Shown piece by piece: positions 8,703 to 15,766 of a stretch of 64,000 bases of DNA (the stretch's first letter is position 1; each line of letters opens with the position of its first letter). Origin of the DNA: Streptomyces sp. A0642 (GTDB lineage Bacteria; Actinomycetota; Actinomycetes; Streptomycetales; Streptomycetaceae); contig NZ_SSBL01000005.1 of NCBI RefSeq assembly GCF_004795105.1, positions 248,001-312,000 on the forward strand. The letters are read 5' to 3'. Below the pieces are notes generated by a model, which saw only the letters and a list, made by a program, of their open reading frames with translations, was not told the origin of the DNA and searched no databases. The position numbers and the translations under genes are program-made.

Positions 8703-8776
8703 GCGGGTGTAGTTTAATGGTAGAACATGAGCTTCCCAAGCTCAGAGCGCGAGTTCGATTCTCGTCACCCGCTCCA
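8703..8776 (+). tRNA. tRNA-Gly (anticodon CCC), with encoded CCA
   Basis: The acceptor stem GCGGGTG pairs with CACCCGC. The anticodon arm TGAGC-TTCCCAA-GCTCA gives the anticodon CCC (reads GGG). The T-arm GCGAG-TTCGATT-CTCGT is intact, and CCA is encoded at 8774-8776. The 3' half, from the anticodon loop on, is duplicated at 13510, so this gene is the integration site of a mobile element. Confidence 0.97.
8733..8774 (+). repeat. attL: 42-bp direct repeat inside tRNA-Gly
   Basis: TTCCCAAGCTC... to ...ACCCGCTC is identical base for base to 13510-13551. The match begins in the anticodon loop and stops one base into CCA, the usual extent of tRNA attachment sites of tyrosine-integrase elements. 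Confidence 0.92.
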
Positions 8777-8780
8777 TGAT

Positions 8781-8815
8781 GAAGCCCCAGGCCAGTGGCC
8801 GGGGGCTTCTTTGTT
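8781..8815 (+). terminator. Element-borne terminator of the tRNA
   Basis: GAAGCCCC and GGCC pair with GGCC and GGGGCTTC, followed by TTTGTT. It lies right after the tRNA on the island side of attL and has a counterpart just after attR at 13558. Confidence 0.75.
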
Positions 8816-9206
8816 GTCTGGACCTGTTCAGGAGTCGCGCACCAGATCCGCACCAGAAGGCCCCTGATCAGCCTTCTTACGGGCGGACCGCACGAGGTCA
8901 TCCAGCCCGTTCGCGACCTCTTGCTGTCGCTCAAGGTCCGAGTGCTGATGGGTACGCCGAGAAGGGCCCGGACGGACTGCTGTTCGTGGGGGATTCGTGG
9001 GGGATTCGTGGGGGGAGAAGGGCAAGCCATTCCGGCGTTCCACATCGACCGCGGTCGATTGGCTCACCCCGGAGCAGATCACCGAGCGCATGTCCGAGGT
9101 CTACGCGATCCGACTGCTCGATGCTCTGGACGGGGCCGGGCCGCACGTACGGAGCCACGACGGCCGCCGACTGAACCCGACGTAGTGACGTCATGCTCAG
9201 GGCGGG
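8816..9206. other. Gene-poor left end of the island
   Basis: No gene could be supported. It holds the short repeat pair GCACCAGAT-C-CGCACCAGAA near 8838, which is nearly matched near 13381 close to attR. These could be integrase arm sites or leftovers of an integrase 3' end. It also holds three 11-bp tandem units TTCGTGGGGGA at 8983-9015. A short plus-strand frame ending at 9185 (WLTPEQITERMSEVYAIRLL) could be a gene fragment. Confidence 0.5.
8983..9015. repeat. 11-bp tandem repeat x3
   Basis: TTCGTGGGGGA occurs three times in a row (the last ends in G), in the non-coding left end of the island. Confidence 0.85.
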
Positions 9207-9680
9207 TCAAGTGAGGGTCTCCTGCGCCCAGCGGGCAATACCACCGAGCCTGGCTGCCGCCACCTCGATATCGCCGGTTCGGACAGGCTGCTCGACTTCG
9301 TAGTCGTAGCCTTCGAGACCGCACTCCTCCTCAACCATCCGCCCGATGCGATACGCCTCAGCCATGATCGGCAACGCTTCGCTTCCTGGGTAGCGGTAGG
9401 GGATGTCGATGTTGGCCGAGTCCCCGGCGTAGTCCAGTTGCAGATGACCAGCAGGCCCGTCACGCCAAAGAGTCAGGGCGTAAGGGAACTCCTCGGTGGC
9501 GACCGGGCCGACCTCCCGCGAGATCCGCTGCATGAGCCTGTCCCAACCGGCACGTTCCTCACCAGTAAGGTTCATGGGCTTGAGGCCAGCATCCGGGTCG
9601 TAGGAGGAGTTGATCTCCTCTAGGGTCTCACCGAAAGTGCGCCCCAGGAGCACCCGCAGGAACATGATGTCGTAGGTCAC
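9207..9680 (-). CDS. Hypothetical protein (157 residues)
   Basis: The protein opens MTYDIMFLRVLLGRTFGETL and is rich in acidic residues, with Trp, Tyr and Pro dispersed. It has no signal peptide or membrane segment. The MTYD(I/L)xFL opening resembles small actinobacterial proteins of unknown function that often sit in accessory regions. The coding phase is convincing (third-position GC) and the frame is complete. It lies inside the island on the opposite strand to the main cassette. No function is assigned; an immunity-like role is only a guess. Confidence 0.7.
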   Translation of the reverse strand: MTYDIMFLRVLLGRTFGETLEEINSSYDPDAGLKPMNLTGEERAGWDRLMQRISREVGPVATEEFPYALTLWRDGPAGHLQLDYAGDSANIDIPYRYPGSEALPIMAEAYRIGRMVEEECGLEGYDYEVEQPVRTGDIEVAAARLGGIARWAQETLT

Positions 9681-10225
9681 TGTCCGCAGCCTACGTGTCC
9701 CCGCTCGCTACTTCCCGGGACGGGACACACTCTGACTCACGCAGCGCGGTAAGAGTTTCTCTACTTCATCAAGACCCGCGCACGGCGCGGGCGCGCGCCG
9801 CCTCAGCGGCGCGGCCTGCCTCTGTCTCCGCCCCGGCTGGCCGCGCCAGGCGGCGCGCTATGTGCGGCGGGCGGAAGCGAGTGATCATCCGCGCGGCTCA
9901 AGGACATGCCTCCGGCGGGGGCGCTCAGACTCCGGGATGGATGGGGCGCCGTTCGCGGGTGCCGGCGGATTCGTGGTGAGCGTTGTGGGCTCCCATCCCG
10001 ACCGCCTTCGACCCAGGCAGAGCCGAGCAGTCGCGGCCCAGGGCGTCAAGGTCGTTCGTACAGTGGCGCGCTCCACCTTGACGCCCTGAACCACGCCCGC
10101 TCCACGGTGTGTGGGTCGAAGGCGGACGGGATGGGAGCCGGGGTGAGTGGTGGGTTTCTTTACCGCGCCGCTAATAGCAGGATTGCGGTGACAGCGCGAA
10201 GGCCGGATGCCATACTCCGTACGTG
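9681..10225. other. 545-bp non-coding region with a long imperfect palindrome
   Basis: No gene is supported. Frames here are short and mirror each other because the region is largely an inverted repeat. The segment around 9775-9850 is a GC-only mixture of GCGCGC and GGCGCGGC runs. Confidence 0.6.
9988..10139. repeat. 152-bp interrupted inverted repeat
   Basis: The outer arms 9988-10015 and 10112-10139 (28 bases each) pair with one mismatch. The inner arms 10039-10052 and 10075-10088 (CAGGGCGTCAAGGT) pair perfectly. It would form a two-tier hairpin in RNA or a cruciform in DNA. It may be a dispersed Streptomyces repeat; that is memory, not tested. Confidence 0.85.
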
Positions 10226-10864
10226 ATGGCAACAGGTGCTGCAAGTACATCAGGCTCCCTACCCGCGGCTGCCGTCGTTGCCGCTTGCGCTCTTATTTTT
10301 ACCGTCGCATCCTTCTGGTGGCTAAACGCTCGGCAAGGCAGGCTCCGCTCGTATCCACCACACACTTTTGCGGCCGCAGCAACGCGACAGAAGACGCTCA
10401 TCCGCATCCCGCTCGTCCTCTTCAATACAGGACCAAAGCCCATCGTCATCCTGGACATGCGCCTCGATGTAGCAAGAGAATCCCAGGAAGACGTCACCCT
10501 ACCTTGGAGCAGCACCCGAGATCGAATTAGACCCGAACCCGAAGACGGGTTACGCCTTCCAGCAGTTTTTGCGGTTAGCGGCCGAGCGGCCGAACAGGCA
10601 TTTATAGAATTCTCTACACCTTTCCCCAACTTCACACCTCAACTTCGCGAATACCGAGCATCGCTTAAATGCCGGGTTGGGCATCGCAAAAAATGGATCA
10701 CGGTAATGGAATTCCCGCTACACCTTGAGAACGTTTCGGCGCCGGGAAGCTACATCGCCTACAGCAATGCACCGAACGTCGTCGATGAAAGCAAAAAAAT
10801 CTCAGCCAGAGACGAGCTCAACAGATTGGCTTCAGAGGCGGCAATTCGCAGATCCAATGACTGA
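10226..10864 (+). CDS. Membrane-anchored protein of unknown function (island)
   Basis: A 212-residue protein with one N-terminal helix (AAAVVAACALIFTVASFWWL) followed by a basic KxxR-type stretch and a soluble domain of about 170 residues. The domain contains RIPLVLFNTGPKPIVILDM and YRASLKCRVG, a beta-rich pattern, and the tail is charged. GTG at 10223 directly precedes the ATG. A TTA codon at 10550-10552 (in EDGLRLP) suggests dependence on the bldA tRNA. GC is lower than the chromosome. It stands first in the same-strand series with the DUF6414-like gene, 30 bases apart. No family was recognised. Confidence 0.75.
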   Translation: MATGAASTSGSLPAAAVVAACALIFTVASFWWLNARQGRLRSYPPHTFAAAATRQKTLIRIPLVLFNTGPKPIVILDMRLDVARESQEDVTLPWSSTRDRIRPEPEDGLRLPAVFAVSGRAAEQAFIEFSTPFPNFTPQLREYRASLKCRVGHRKKWITVMEFPLHLENVSAPGSYIAYSNAPNVVDESKKISARDELNRLASEAAIRRSND

Positions 10865-10894
10865 TACTCACGCACCAAATCGAATGGTAATTAT

Positions 10895-11683
10895 ATGCCG
10901 ATTCCCGCATTGCCTCGCTTCCTGTATCTCGACGAGAGATCCCTCAACGAGTACCTCTCTGTCGTGGAGGAGGGCATTTCTGATGAAGCTCGCCACCGGA
11001 CACAGAGCGATACCAAAGGACCCCCCGAGGAACTGGGGGTTGTAGCTCCGGAAGCCGGATCTAGCGAGCGCGAACGAGTGGTCAGGGAGACTGCGAGTCA
11101 GCGCTTCATTCGACTCGTTTCAGCGCTCGACGCCGATTCTGCCCGATGGAAGTACCGCGATATCGAGGACCTGCACCCCCTCTTCGATGGGCTGAAGATT
11201 ATGGACTTCCTGCATGGGCGCTTCGAAGTCGAGGTTCCCCCTATGATCCAGCTAATGAGCCAGCCAGACCAACTGGGCGACATGCTAGACCTCCTAGAGG
11301 CATTTCGCCCAATGGCCTCATTGATGGGCCAGGATATAGACGGCATGCCTGGCCAGGAAGAAACAACCGCCATGCGGGGATTCGCCAAGGCAATGAAGTC
11401 GGACATTGTCATCGTCGGAGACCAAGAAGACGACGGGCCGAAGATTACGGGAAAGCTAACCAAAGAATACGTCAGAGACACCATTGACGGTGAAGGCTTT
11501 ATTCTTGGAAAAATCGCTAGAAAGTGGGGGAAGGGTGAGAGTCACTCTCTAATGGCTCTCCCTGGGGCATCCCTGATGAGCCGGGAGCAGCGTCGGCAGG
11601 CTGCGCGACAACCGAAGACGGACGACGCGGAAACGTTGATGGGACCGGCTCTCACGCTGGACATCCTCGCGATCTATCGCTAG
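10895..11683 (+). CDS. DUF6414-like protein (island)
   Basis: 262 residues. The opening FLYLDERSLNEYLSVVEEG is the pattern I associate with the DUF6414 family, and the middle and C-terminal parts (FDGLKIMDFLHGRFEVEVPP; GEGFILGKIARKWGKGESHSL) fit a soluble alpha/beta protein. It has no signal peptide or membrane helix. It lies directly downstream of the membrane-anchored protein with no terminator between. The biochemical role of the family is not known to me; such proteins turn up in accessory and defence-type loci. No strong ribosome site precedes the ATG, so the start is less sure than the frame. Confidence 0.75.
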   Translation: MPIPALPRFLYLDERSLNEYLSVVEEGISDEARHRTQSDTKGPPEELGVVAPEAGSSERERVVRETASQRFIRLVSALDADSARWKYRDIEDLHPLFDGLKIMDFLHGRFEVEVPPMIQLMSQPDQLGDMLDLLEAFRPMASLMGQDIDGMPGQEETTAMRGFAKAMKSDIVIVGDQEDDGPKITGKLTKEYVRDTIDGEGFILGKIARKWGKGESHSLMALPGASLMSREQRRQAARQPKTDDAETLMGPALTLDILAIYR

Positions 11684-11883
11684 AGCCCGGGCATGATGCC
11701 TACGTCGGCTGAGGGCCCTGGAGGTGCTACTGATCTCCCAAGAAGCCCAAGACCTGCTCGCACCCCGTTGCCCAGCCCTTCTCCAGTGGCCAGCGACGGA
11801 TCCATCCAAGGCCGGGCCGCTTCAGGTAAGCAGAGTTAGCTGAATGGCAGACACGAGCCGCACGCGTACGTGACACTAAAGTT

Positions 11884-12177
11884 ATGACTAGCAATCAACG
11901 CCGAGCCCTCTGGGGCGGTACCGCAGCCCTTGGCGCAGCTCTCCTGATCGTCAGCGCATACTTGGGACTTGAGAAAGCGAGCATGCTAGGAGGTATCATT
12001 GGTGCATTTTTCGGTCTGTTGAGCCTCGCCATCGGAATATACCAACTCCGAAGCGCGCACGGCGGGTCCACCGGAAGCCCTAGGCAGATCCAACGAAGCG
12101 GAAACGACTCGATAAACCTACAGAGCGGAAACGATCTAACAATCGGCAACGATAACAAGTTTGGAAATTCGCCATGA
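11884..12177 (+). CDS. Two-helix small membrane protein with a polar tail (island)
   Basis: 97 residues. Two hydrophobic helices (about 8-28 and 34-54) are joined by a short turn. A Gly/Ser/Asn-rich tail carries SINLQSGNDLTIGNDNK. The tail echoes NIQAGRDVTIGLG in the next protein. The two genes overlap by four bases (ATGA), so they are translated together and probably act together at the membrane. The membrane segment may anchor its partner. There is no clear ribosome site before the ATG. A 200-base non-coding stretch separates it from the DUF6414-like gene. Confidence 0.78.
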   Translation: MTSNQRRALWGGTAALGAALLIVSAYLGLEKASMLGGIIGAFFGLLSLAIGIYQLRSAHGGSTGSPRQIQRSGNDSINLQSGNDLTIGNDNKFGNSP

Positions 12178-13247
12178 AGTGGAGTACTGGACGACAAAAA
12201 TCCCGCGACAATAACACGAACATTCAAGCCGGGAGAGACGTTACCATAGGGTTGGGATACAGGGATGTAAAGGAAATTTCTCACGATACGACTATGGAGG
12301 TCTTTTCAAGAAACTTCCAATCGCTCAGCAGGGAAGCCCACGCTGTAGCGCAGCAACGGGCCGATGAATTCACTCTAAATCTTGTCGAATCTCTTCAGCA
12401 GAGAGCCCCGCACATTCTGGAAAGCTTCCAGGAACCAGGCACGCAATCGGCACTATTCTCCGCACAGTCAGGGTACGCAAAGACTGGTGACGCAGACCTT
12501 GGTGAAGTTTTGATTGAACTTCTGATCAGTCGCGCAAGTTGTCGACAGCGTAATACTTCACAGTTGGCTTCCAACTTCGCTGTTGGGATCGCCGAACATC
12601 TATCGTCCCATCACTTCGCGATTCTCACGTGTAATTTCGCATTAAAGCAGCTAGCCTTCGGTGAAATACGCTCGATCGGCGCCCTCGCCAGAAATATCGA
12701 GGACTCCATCGGACCGTTTTTCCAGGACCTAGGGAACGCTGACCCTACCGATCTAGATTACCTAGCCGGCCTCGGCTGCACGATCGCTACAGCCGGATCT
12801 CTCCCTCCCGGAAAATACGCCGGAATGAACTATCCCGGCCTATTCACTCGAGGGTTTTCAAATAAGGAGATTATGCATTCTGAGCGCCTCATCGGCACGC
12901 GCTTGGTGCGCCCATTTGGGCCAGATCCTGATCGCTACCAAATCGATGCCGTTACGACGGACGATCTACTGAAACTCATTGATTCCCTATTCCTCCGCGA
13001 GATTTCCGACTTGGCGCTATCAACCCTCAGAAATACCGTGTTGGATGAGCATGAAATCGAGCGGATGATCACTGAGAGCAGGCCGGGCTTAGCACCGATC
13101 TTCAGACGTATTAGAGAACTGGAAATGAACGGATACATCAATACAGCGATCGGAACCGCGATCGCGCACGCAAACATGCGTCGCGTAATTCCGGAATTTG
13201 ATGTTCCGCTTGCGGACCTCATCCCAGCGGGATCAGCATCTCAGTAG
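12174..13247 (+). CDS. LPO_1073/Vpar_1526-type protein (island)
   Basis: 357 residues, soluble. The N-terminus has NTNIQAGRDVTIGLGYRDVKE followed by a helical domain (EVFSRNFQSLSREAHAVAQQ, DEFTLNLVESLQQ) and SALFSAQSGYAKTGDADLG. This order matches the LPO_1073/Vpar_1526 family as I remember it. The family has no established enzyme activity. The start overlaps the stop of the two-helix membrane protein. TTA codons occur at 12642-12644 and 13089-13091, so translation would need the bldA tRNA in Streptomyces. GC content and codon use differ from the chromosome, which fits horizontal transfer. Confidence 0.82.
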   Translation: MKWSTGRQKSRDNNTNIQAGRDVTIGLGYRDVKEISHDTTMEVFSRNFQSLSREAHAVAQQRADEFTLNLVESLQQRAPHILESFQEPGTQSALFSAQSGYAKTGDADLGEVLIELLISRASCRQRNTSQLASNFAVGIAEHLSSHHFAILTCNFALKQLAFGEIRSIGALARNIEDSIGPFFQDLGNADPTDLDYLAGLGCTIATAGSLPPGKYAGMNYPGLFTRGFSNKEIMHSERLIGTRLVRPFGPDPDRYQIDAVTTDDLLKLIDSLFLREISDLALSTLRNTVLDEHEIERMITESRPGLAPIFRRIRELEMNGYINTAIGTAIAHANMRRVIPEFDVPLADLIPAGSASQ

Positions 13248-13509
13248 CTTGGCACCCTGAACCATCGCTGGAAGACCCTCTCGAGGGGGCCTGTGCCACT
13301 GCTATGGTCCGTCGATGAGATCGTCCGCACGGTAAAGGGCGGACCTGGGGTGCGACATTGGCGTCTGCCTCATCATCTGACCGCACCAGATGCGCACCAG
13401 AACGAGCGGTCAACCCCGGTCAACACCAGATCGCCGATATCGAAGTCGACACACCACAACCTCGTTCCCTTGCAGGTCAGACGCCCATCCCGAGCAACGC
13501 GGACGGTGA

Positions 13510-13551
13510 TTCCCAAGCTCAGAGCGCGAGTTCGATTCTCGTCACCCGCTC
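13510..13551 (+). repeat. attR: 42-bp repeat of the tRNA-Gly 3' half
   Basis: Identical to 8733-8774. It starts at the anticodon loop, so it cannot be a tRNA by itself. The original chromosome resumes after it with a GC hairpin at 13558. Confidence 0.92.
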
Positions 13552-13557
13552 TTCGAA

Positions 13558-13586
13558 GAAGGCCCCGGTCCATGACCGGGGCCTTC
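13558..13586 (+). terminator. Original chromosomal terminator of tRNA-Gly
   Basis: GAAGGCCCCGGTC pairs perfectly with GACCGGGGCCTTC around a CAT loop, six bases after attR. Before integration this would have followed the tRNA. Confidence 0.85.
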
Positions 13587-13704
13587 GGCGTGAAGGCGAG
13601 GGCACGGCAATCGCCGGGGCACCGGCCATTCGGCGCCCGCCGTCCTCCGCCTGCCGCTCGCGCCGCGGCGCGGCGGCTCGAGCAACAGGAGCGGCAAGGC
13701 CGGG

Positions 13705-14100
13705 TCAGGCGACAGCCGTTCCTTCGAGTTCGACCATCTGACCGGGTATCGCGAGTCGGGTGACCCCCAGCATCGTGGTCGTCGGAGCAACACCTGCAGC
13801 ACCCAGCCGTCCGGCGAGCGTGCCGTAGTGCGGGAACAGCGCGTCCACGTCAGTGGTGTAGACGTTGAGGCGGACGAGGTTCGCCAACGCCATGCCGGCC
13901 TCGGCGAGGACAGCTTCCAGGTTGTCCACCGCGAGCCGGAGTTGCGCGGCGATGTCCCCGTCGTGCTCGGGCCGTCCCTCCTTGCTCATCGCGGTCTGTC
14001 CCGAGATGTACAGGGTCCGGGTCTCCCCGGAGACGACCTCGCCCTGGTTGAAGCCCATCTCATGCGACCACGCCACCGGGTTGACTGCTGTTCGTTCCAT
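13705..14100 (-). CDS. RidA-family (YjgF/YER057c) enamine/imine deaminase
   Basis: 131 residues. EVVSGETRTLYISGQTAMSK, IAAQLRLAVDNLEAVLAEAG and NLVRLNVYTTDVD are typical of the RidA fold, a trimeric cytosolic deaminase of reactive enamines. The Arg in LVRLNVY corresponds to the substrate-binding Arg of the family. ATG at 14100 (MERTAVNPVAWSHEMGF) was chosen over the longer frame because the domain begins there. It is divergent from a WYL-type regulator with a palindromic site between them, so the regulator probably controls it. Confidence 0.9.
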   Translation of the reverse strand: MERTAVNPVAWSHEMGFNQGEVVSGETRTLYISGQTAMSKEGRPEHDGDIAAQLRLAVDNLEAVLAEAGMALANLVRLNVYTTDVDALFPHYGTLAGRLGAAGVAPTTTMLGVTRLAIPGQMVELEGTAVA

Positions 14101-14181
14101 TGCCGCTCCATCCGTTGTCTCTGCGTGCGCCGGGGCCCGGGAAGCCACCGCCTGAACGCCCTTGATGCAAGCCTCTCGAGA

Positions 14182-14206
14182 AAACACGACACCCTGTGTC
14201 ATGTTT
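14182..14206. promoter_or_regulatory. Operator-like palindrome between the RidA gene and its regulator
   Basis: AAACACGACAC and GTGTCATGTTT are inverted repeats with one mismatch and a 3-base spacer. They lie 16 bases before the regulator start, a good place for autoregulation. Confidence 0.6.
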
Positions 14207-14221
14207 TTGTAGAGTGAGACC

Positions 14222-15250
14222 ATGCGCGCGGATCGGCTGGTCTCACTGGTGCTGTTGCTGCGGCAGCGGGGCCGGATGACTGCGGACGAGCTGGCCGGCG
14301 AGCTGGAGGTCTCCGCCCGCACCGTGCTGCGTGATATCGAGGCGCTGTCGACCGCGGGAGTCCCCGTGTACGCCGACCGTGGTCGGCATGGCGGCTTCTC
14401 CCTGCTACCCGGTTTCCGCACCGAACTGACCGGACTGAACCATGACGAGGCCCTCGCCCTGCTCACCGCCGGATCGAGGCACGGCCAGAAGGTCTTCGGT
14501 CTCAGCGCCCCGCTCGCCTCCGCGATGCGCAAGGTCGTCGACGCGCTGCCCGAGGGTCATCGAGCCGCGCTGGACGACGCCGCCAAACGGTTCCTCGTCG
14601 AGCCCGAAACCGATATGCTCTCCCGCCGACTCGTGGCCGAGGACGTGGTGGGCGCCGTGATGAGCGAGGTCCGTGGTGCCGTGCTCACGGGTCGCAGGCT
14701 GCGTTTTCACTACGCCGCACCGGACAGGCAGCCTCGCTGGCACACCGTCGACCCGATCGGCATGGTCACCGTTCGCGGCCGAACCTATCTGCTGGCCACC
14801 AAGTTGGGGGAGGACCGCACCTACCGACTGTCGCGGATGCTGGCAGCCGAAGAGCTCCCCGAACCCGCTCAGCGTCCGGCGCAGGTCGATCTCGACCGCA
14901 TCTGGGCCGAGCGCAGCGCACAGTTCCTGTCCGACGTCCACCTCTCTGTGGCGGTGCGGGTCAAGCCCTCGCGGCGAGAAGAACTACTGAACACCGCTCG
15001 GGCTGTCCGCGCCGAGGAACCGGACGGCGAGGACTGGGTTCGCCTGGACGTGATCTTCGAGGACCTGCGGCACGCAGTCTGGGCCGTATGGCAGCTAGAC
15101 ACCGACGCTCAAGTCCTCGCCCCCGCCGCGCTACGCACGGCCTTGCGCGACCGCCTCGCCACCCTCGCCGCTCGATACGACGATCCGGACAACGGGCTAC
15201 GGGGGCCCTCCGGGCACCCTGAGGGAGAACTGAGACTGCCTGCAGAGTGA
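14222..15250 (+). CDS. WYL-domain transcriptional regulator (YafY/DeoR-like)
   Basis: 342 residues. The N-terminal winged helix is MRADRLVSLVLLLRQRGRMTADELAGELEVSARTVLRDIEALSTAG (residues 1-46, cited as the HTH_11 pattern). The WYL domain is in the middle (RRLRFHYAAPDRQPRWHTVDPIGMV; RTYLLATK) and a WCX-type C-terminus follows. WYL domains sense small molecules or nucleic acid. The divergent RidA gene and the shared palindrome suggest this is its regulator. Confidence 0.88.
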   Translation: MRADRLVSLVLLLRQRGRMTADELAGELEVSARTVLRDIEALSTAGVPVYADRGRHGGFSLLPGFRTELTGLNHDEALALLTAGSRHGQKVFGLSAPLASAMRKVVDALPEGHRAALDDAAKRFLVEPETDMLSRRLVAEDVVGAVMSEVRGAVLTGRRLRFHYAAPDRQPRWHTVDPIGMVTVRGRTYLLATKLGEDRTYRLSRMLAAEELPEPAQRPAQVDLDRIWAERSAQFLSDVHLSVAVRVKPSRREELLNTARAVRAEEPDGEDWVRLDVIFEDLRHAVWAVWQLDTDAQVLAPAALRTALRDRLATLAARYDDPDNGLRGPSGHPEGELRLPAE

Positions 15251-15595
15251 GAACCGGGTCACCGAGCGCGGTCGCCTGGCTGACGGTCTGACCGCGACGT
15301 GCCTCATCCGTGCCCTTCGGGGCGGACCACGTGGTCACGTACGGCTCCCCGAGACCTCGCCGACCTCACCTAACCTGGGGAGGCGTACAGGTCAGAGCCA
15401 CTGCGGCGGTCCAAGAACCGTTGATCCCAAACTCAGAGCGCGCCGAGCGCCCCCACTTGGAACACGCTCTGAGTACTTGCAGTACTCAACTCCCCAGTAC
15501 GTCGCGACGGCGACCAGCGGGAAGACCAGGGCGCACCCCCTTACACACCTCATCAGCTCTTACGAGCACTGGGCTCCCTCGCAGCGAACCCACAA
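15251..15595. other. Non-coding gap with an att-like scrap and hairpins
   Basis: No gene is supported. At 15425-15442 a sequence matches the tRNA-Gly attachment core in 17 of 18 bases. ACTCAGAGCG (15431) and CGCTCTGAGT (15465) are inverted, and GAGTACT-TGC-AGTACTC (15471-15487) is a perfect palindrome that could be the operator of the following toxin-antitoxin remnant. Confidence 0.6.
15471..15487. promoter_or_regulatory. Palindrome GAGTACT-N3-AGTACTC
   Basis: A perfect 7-bp inverted repeat located 109 bases before the VapB-like remnant. Toxin-antitoxin promoters commonly carry such operators. Confidence 0.4.
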
Positions 15596-15766
15596 ATGTA
15601 CGTCCTCGACGAAGCCGTAGCCCGGCAGATCCGGCACCAGCTTCTCGGCGACGGCCTTCGCCGCCATGAGGAAGAGCACGGACAGTTCAGCGACGAGGAA
15701 CTCACCGAGGCCCGCGCGAAGATCTTCGGTTCCGCCAACTCCTCCAAGGACGCGGACGCCGCGTGA
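15596..15766 (+). CDS. Antitoxin-like remnant upstream of a PIN-domain pseudogene
   Basis: 56 residues: YVLDEAVARQIRHQLLGDG, a charged middle and FSDEELTEARAKIFG. The reading frame is open further upstream without a start, so this may be the C-terminal part of a longer antitoxin. The stop overlaps the GTG of the following PIN-domain remnant (GTGA), the usual arrangement for VapBC-type pairs. Since the toxin is broken, this antitoxin is probably a relic. Confidence 0.55.
   Translation: MYVLDEAVARQIRHQLLGDGLRRHEEEHGQFSDEELTEARAKIFGSANSSKDADAA

Larger units (their letters stand above)
8775..13551 (+). mobile_element. Integrated genomic island at tRNA-Gly (about 4.8 kb), no intact integrase seen
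   Basis: The island is bounded by 42-bp direct repeats derived from the tRNA. Genes from 10.2 to 13.2 kb are visibly lower in GC than the flanks, use A/T-ending codons and carry TTA codons. It contains a hypothetical protein, a membrane-anchored protein, a DUF6414-like protein, a two-helix membrane protein and an LPO_1073/Vpar_1526-type protein. No complete integrase, excisionase, replication or transfer gene was found, so this is a decayed integrative element or a satellite that borrows an integrase. Confidence 0.88.

Noticed and set aside
8828-9091. A minus-strand frame (ending GADLVRDS) as an integrase C-terminus.
   Set aside because: No Arg/His/Tyr catalytic motif of a tyrosine integrase can be read in it. 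Position alone next to attL is not enough.
9885-10250. A 121-codon frame over the large inverted repeat.
   Set aside because: Both strands give mirror-like peptides because of the palindrome; no independent coding signal.
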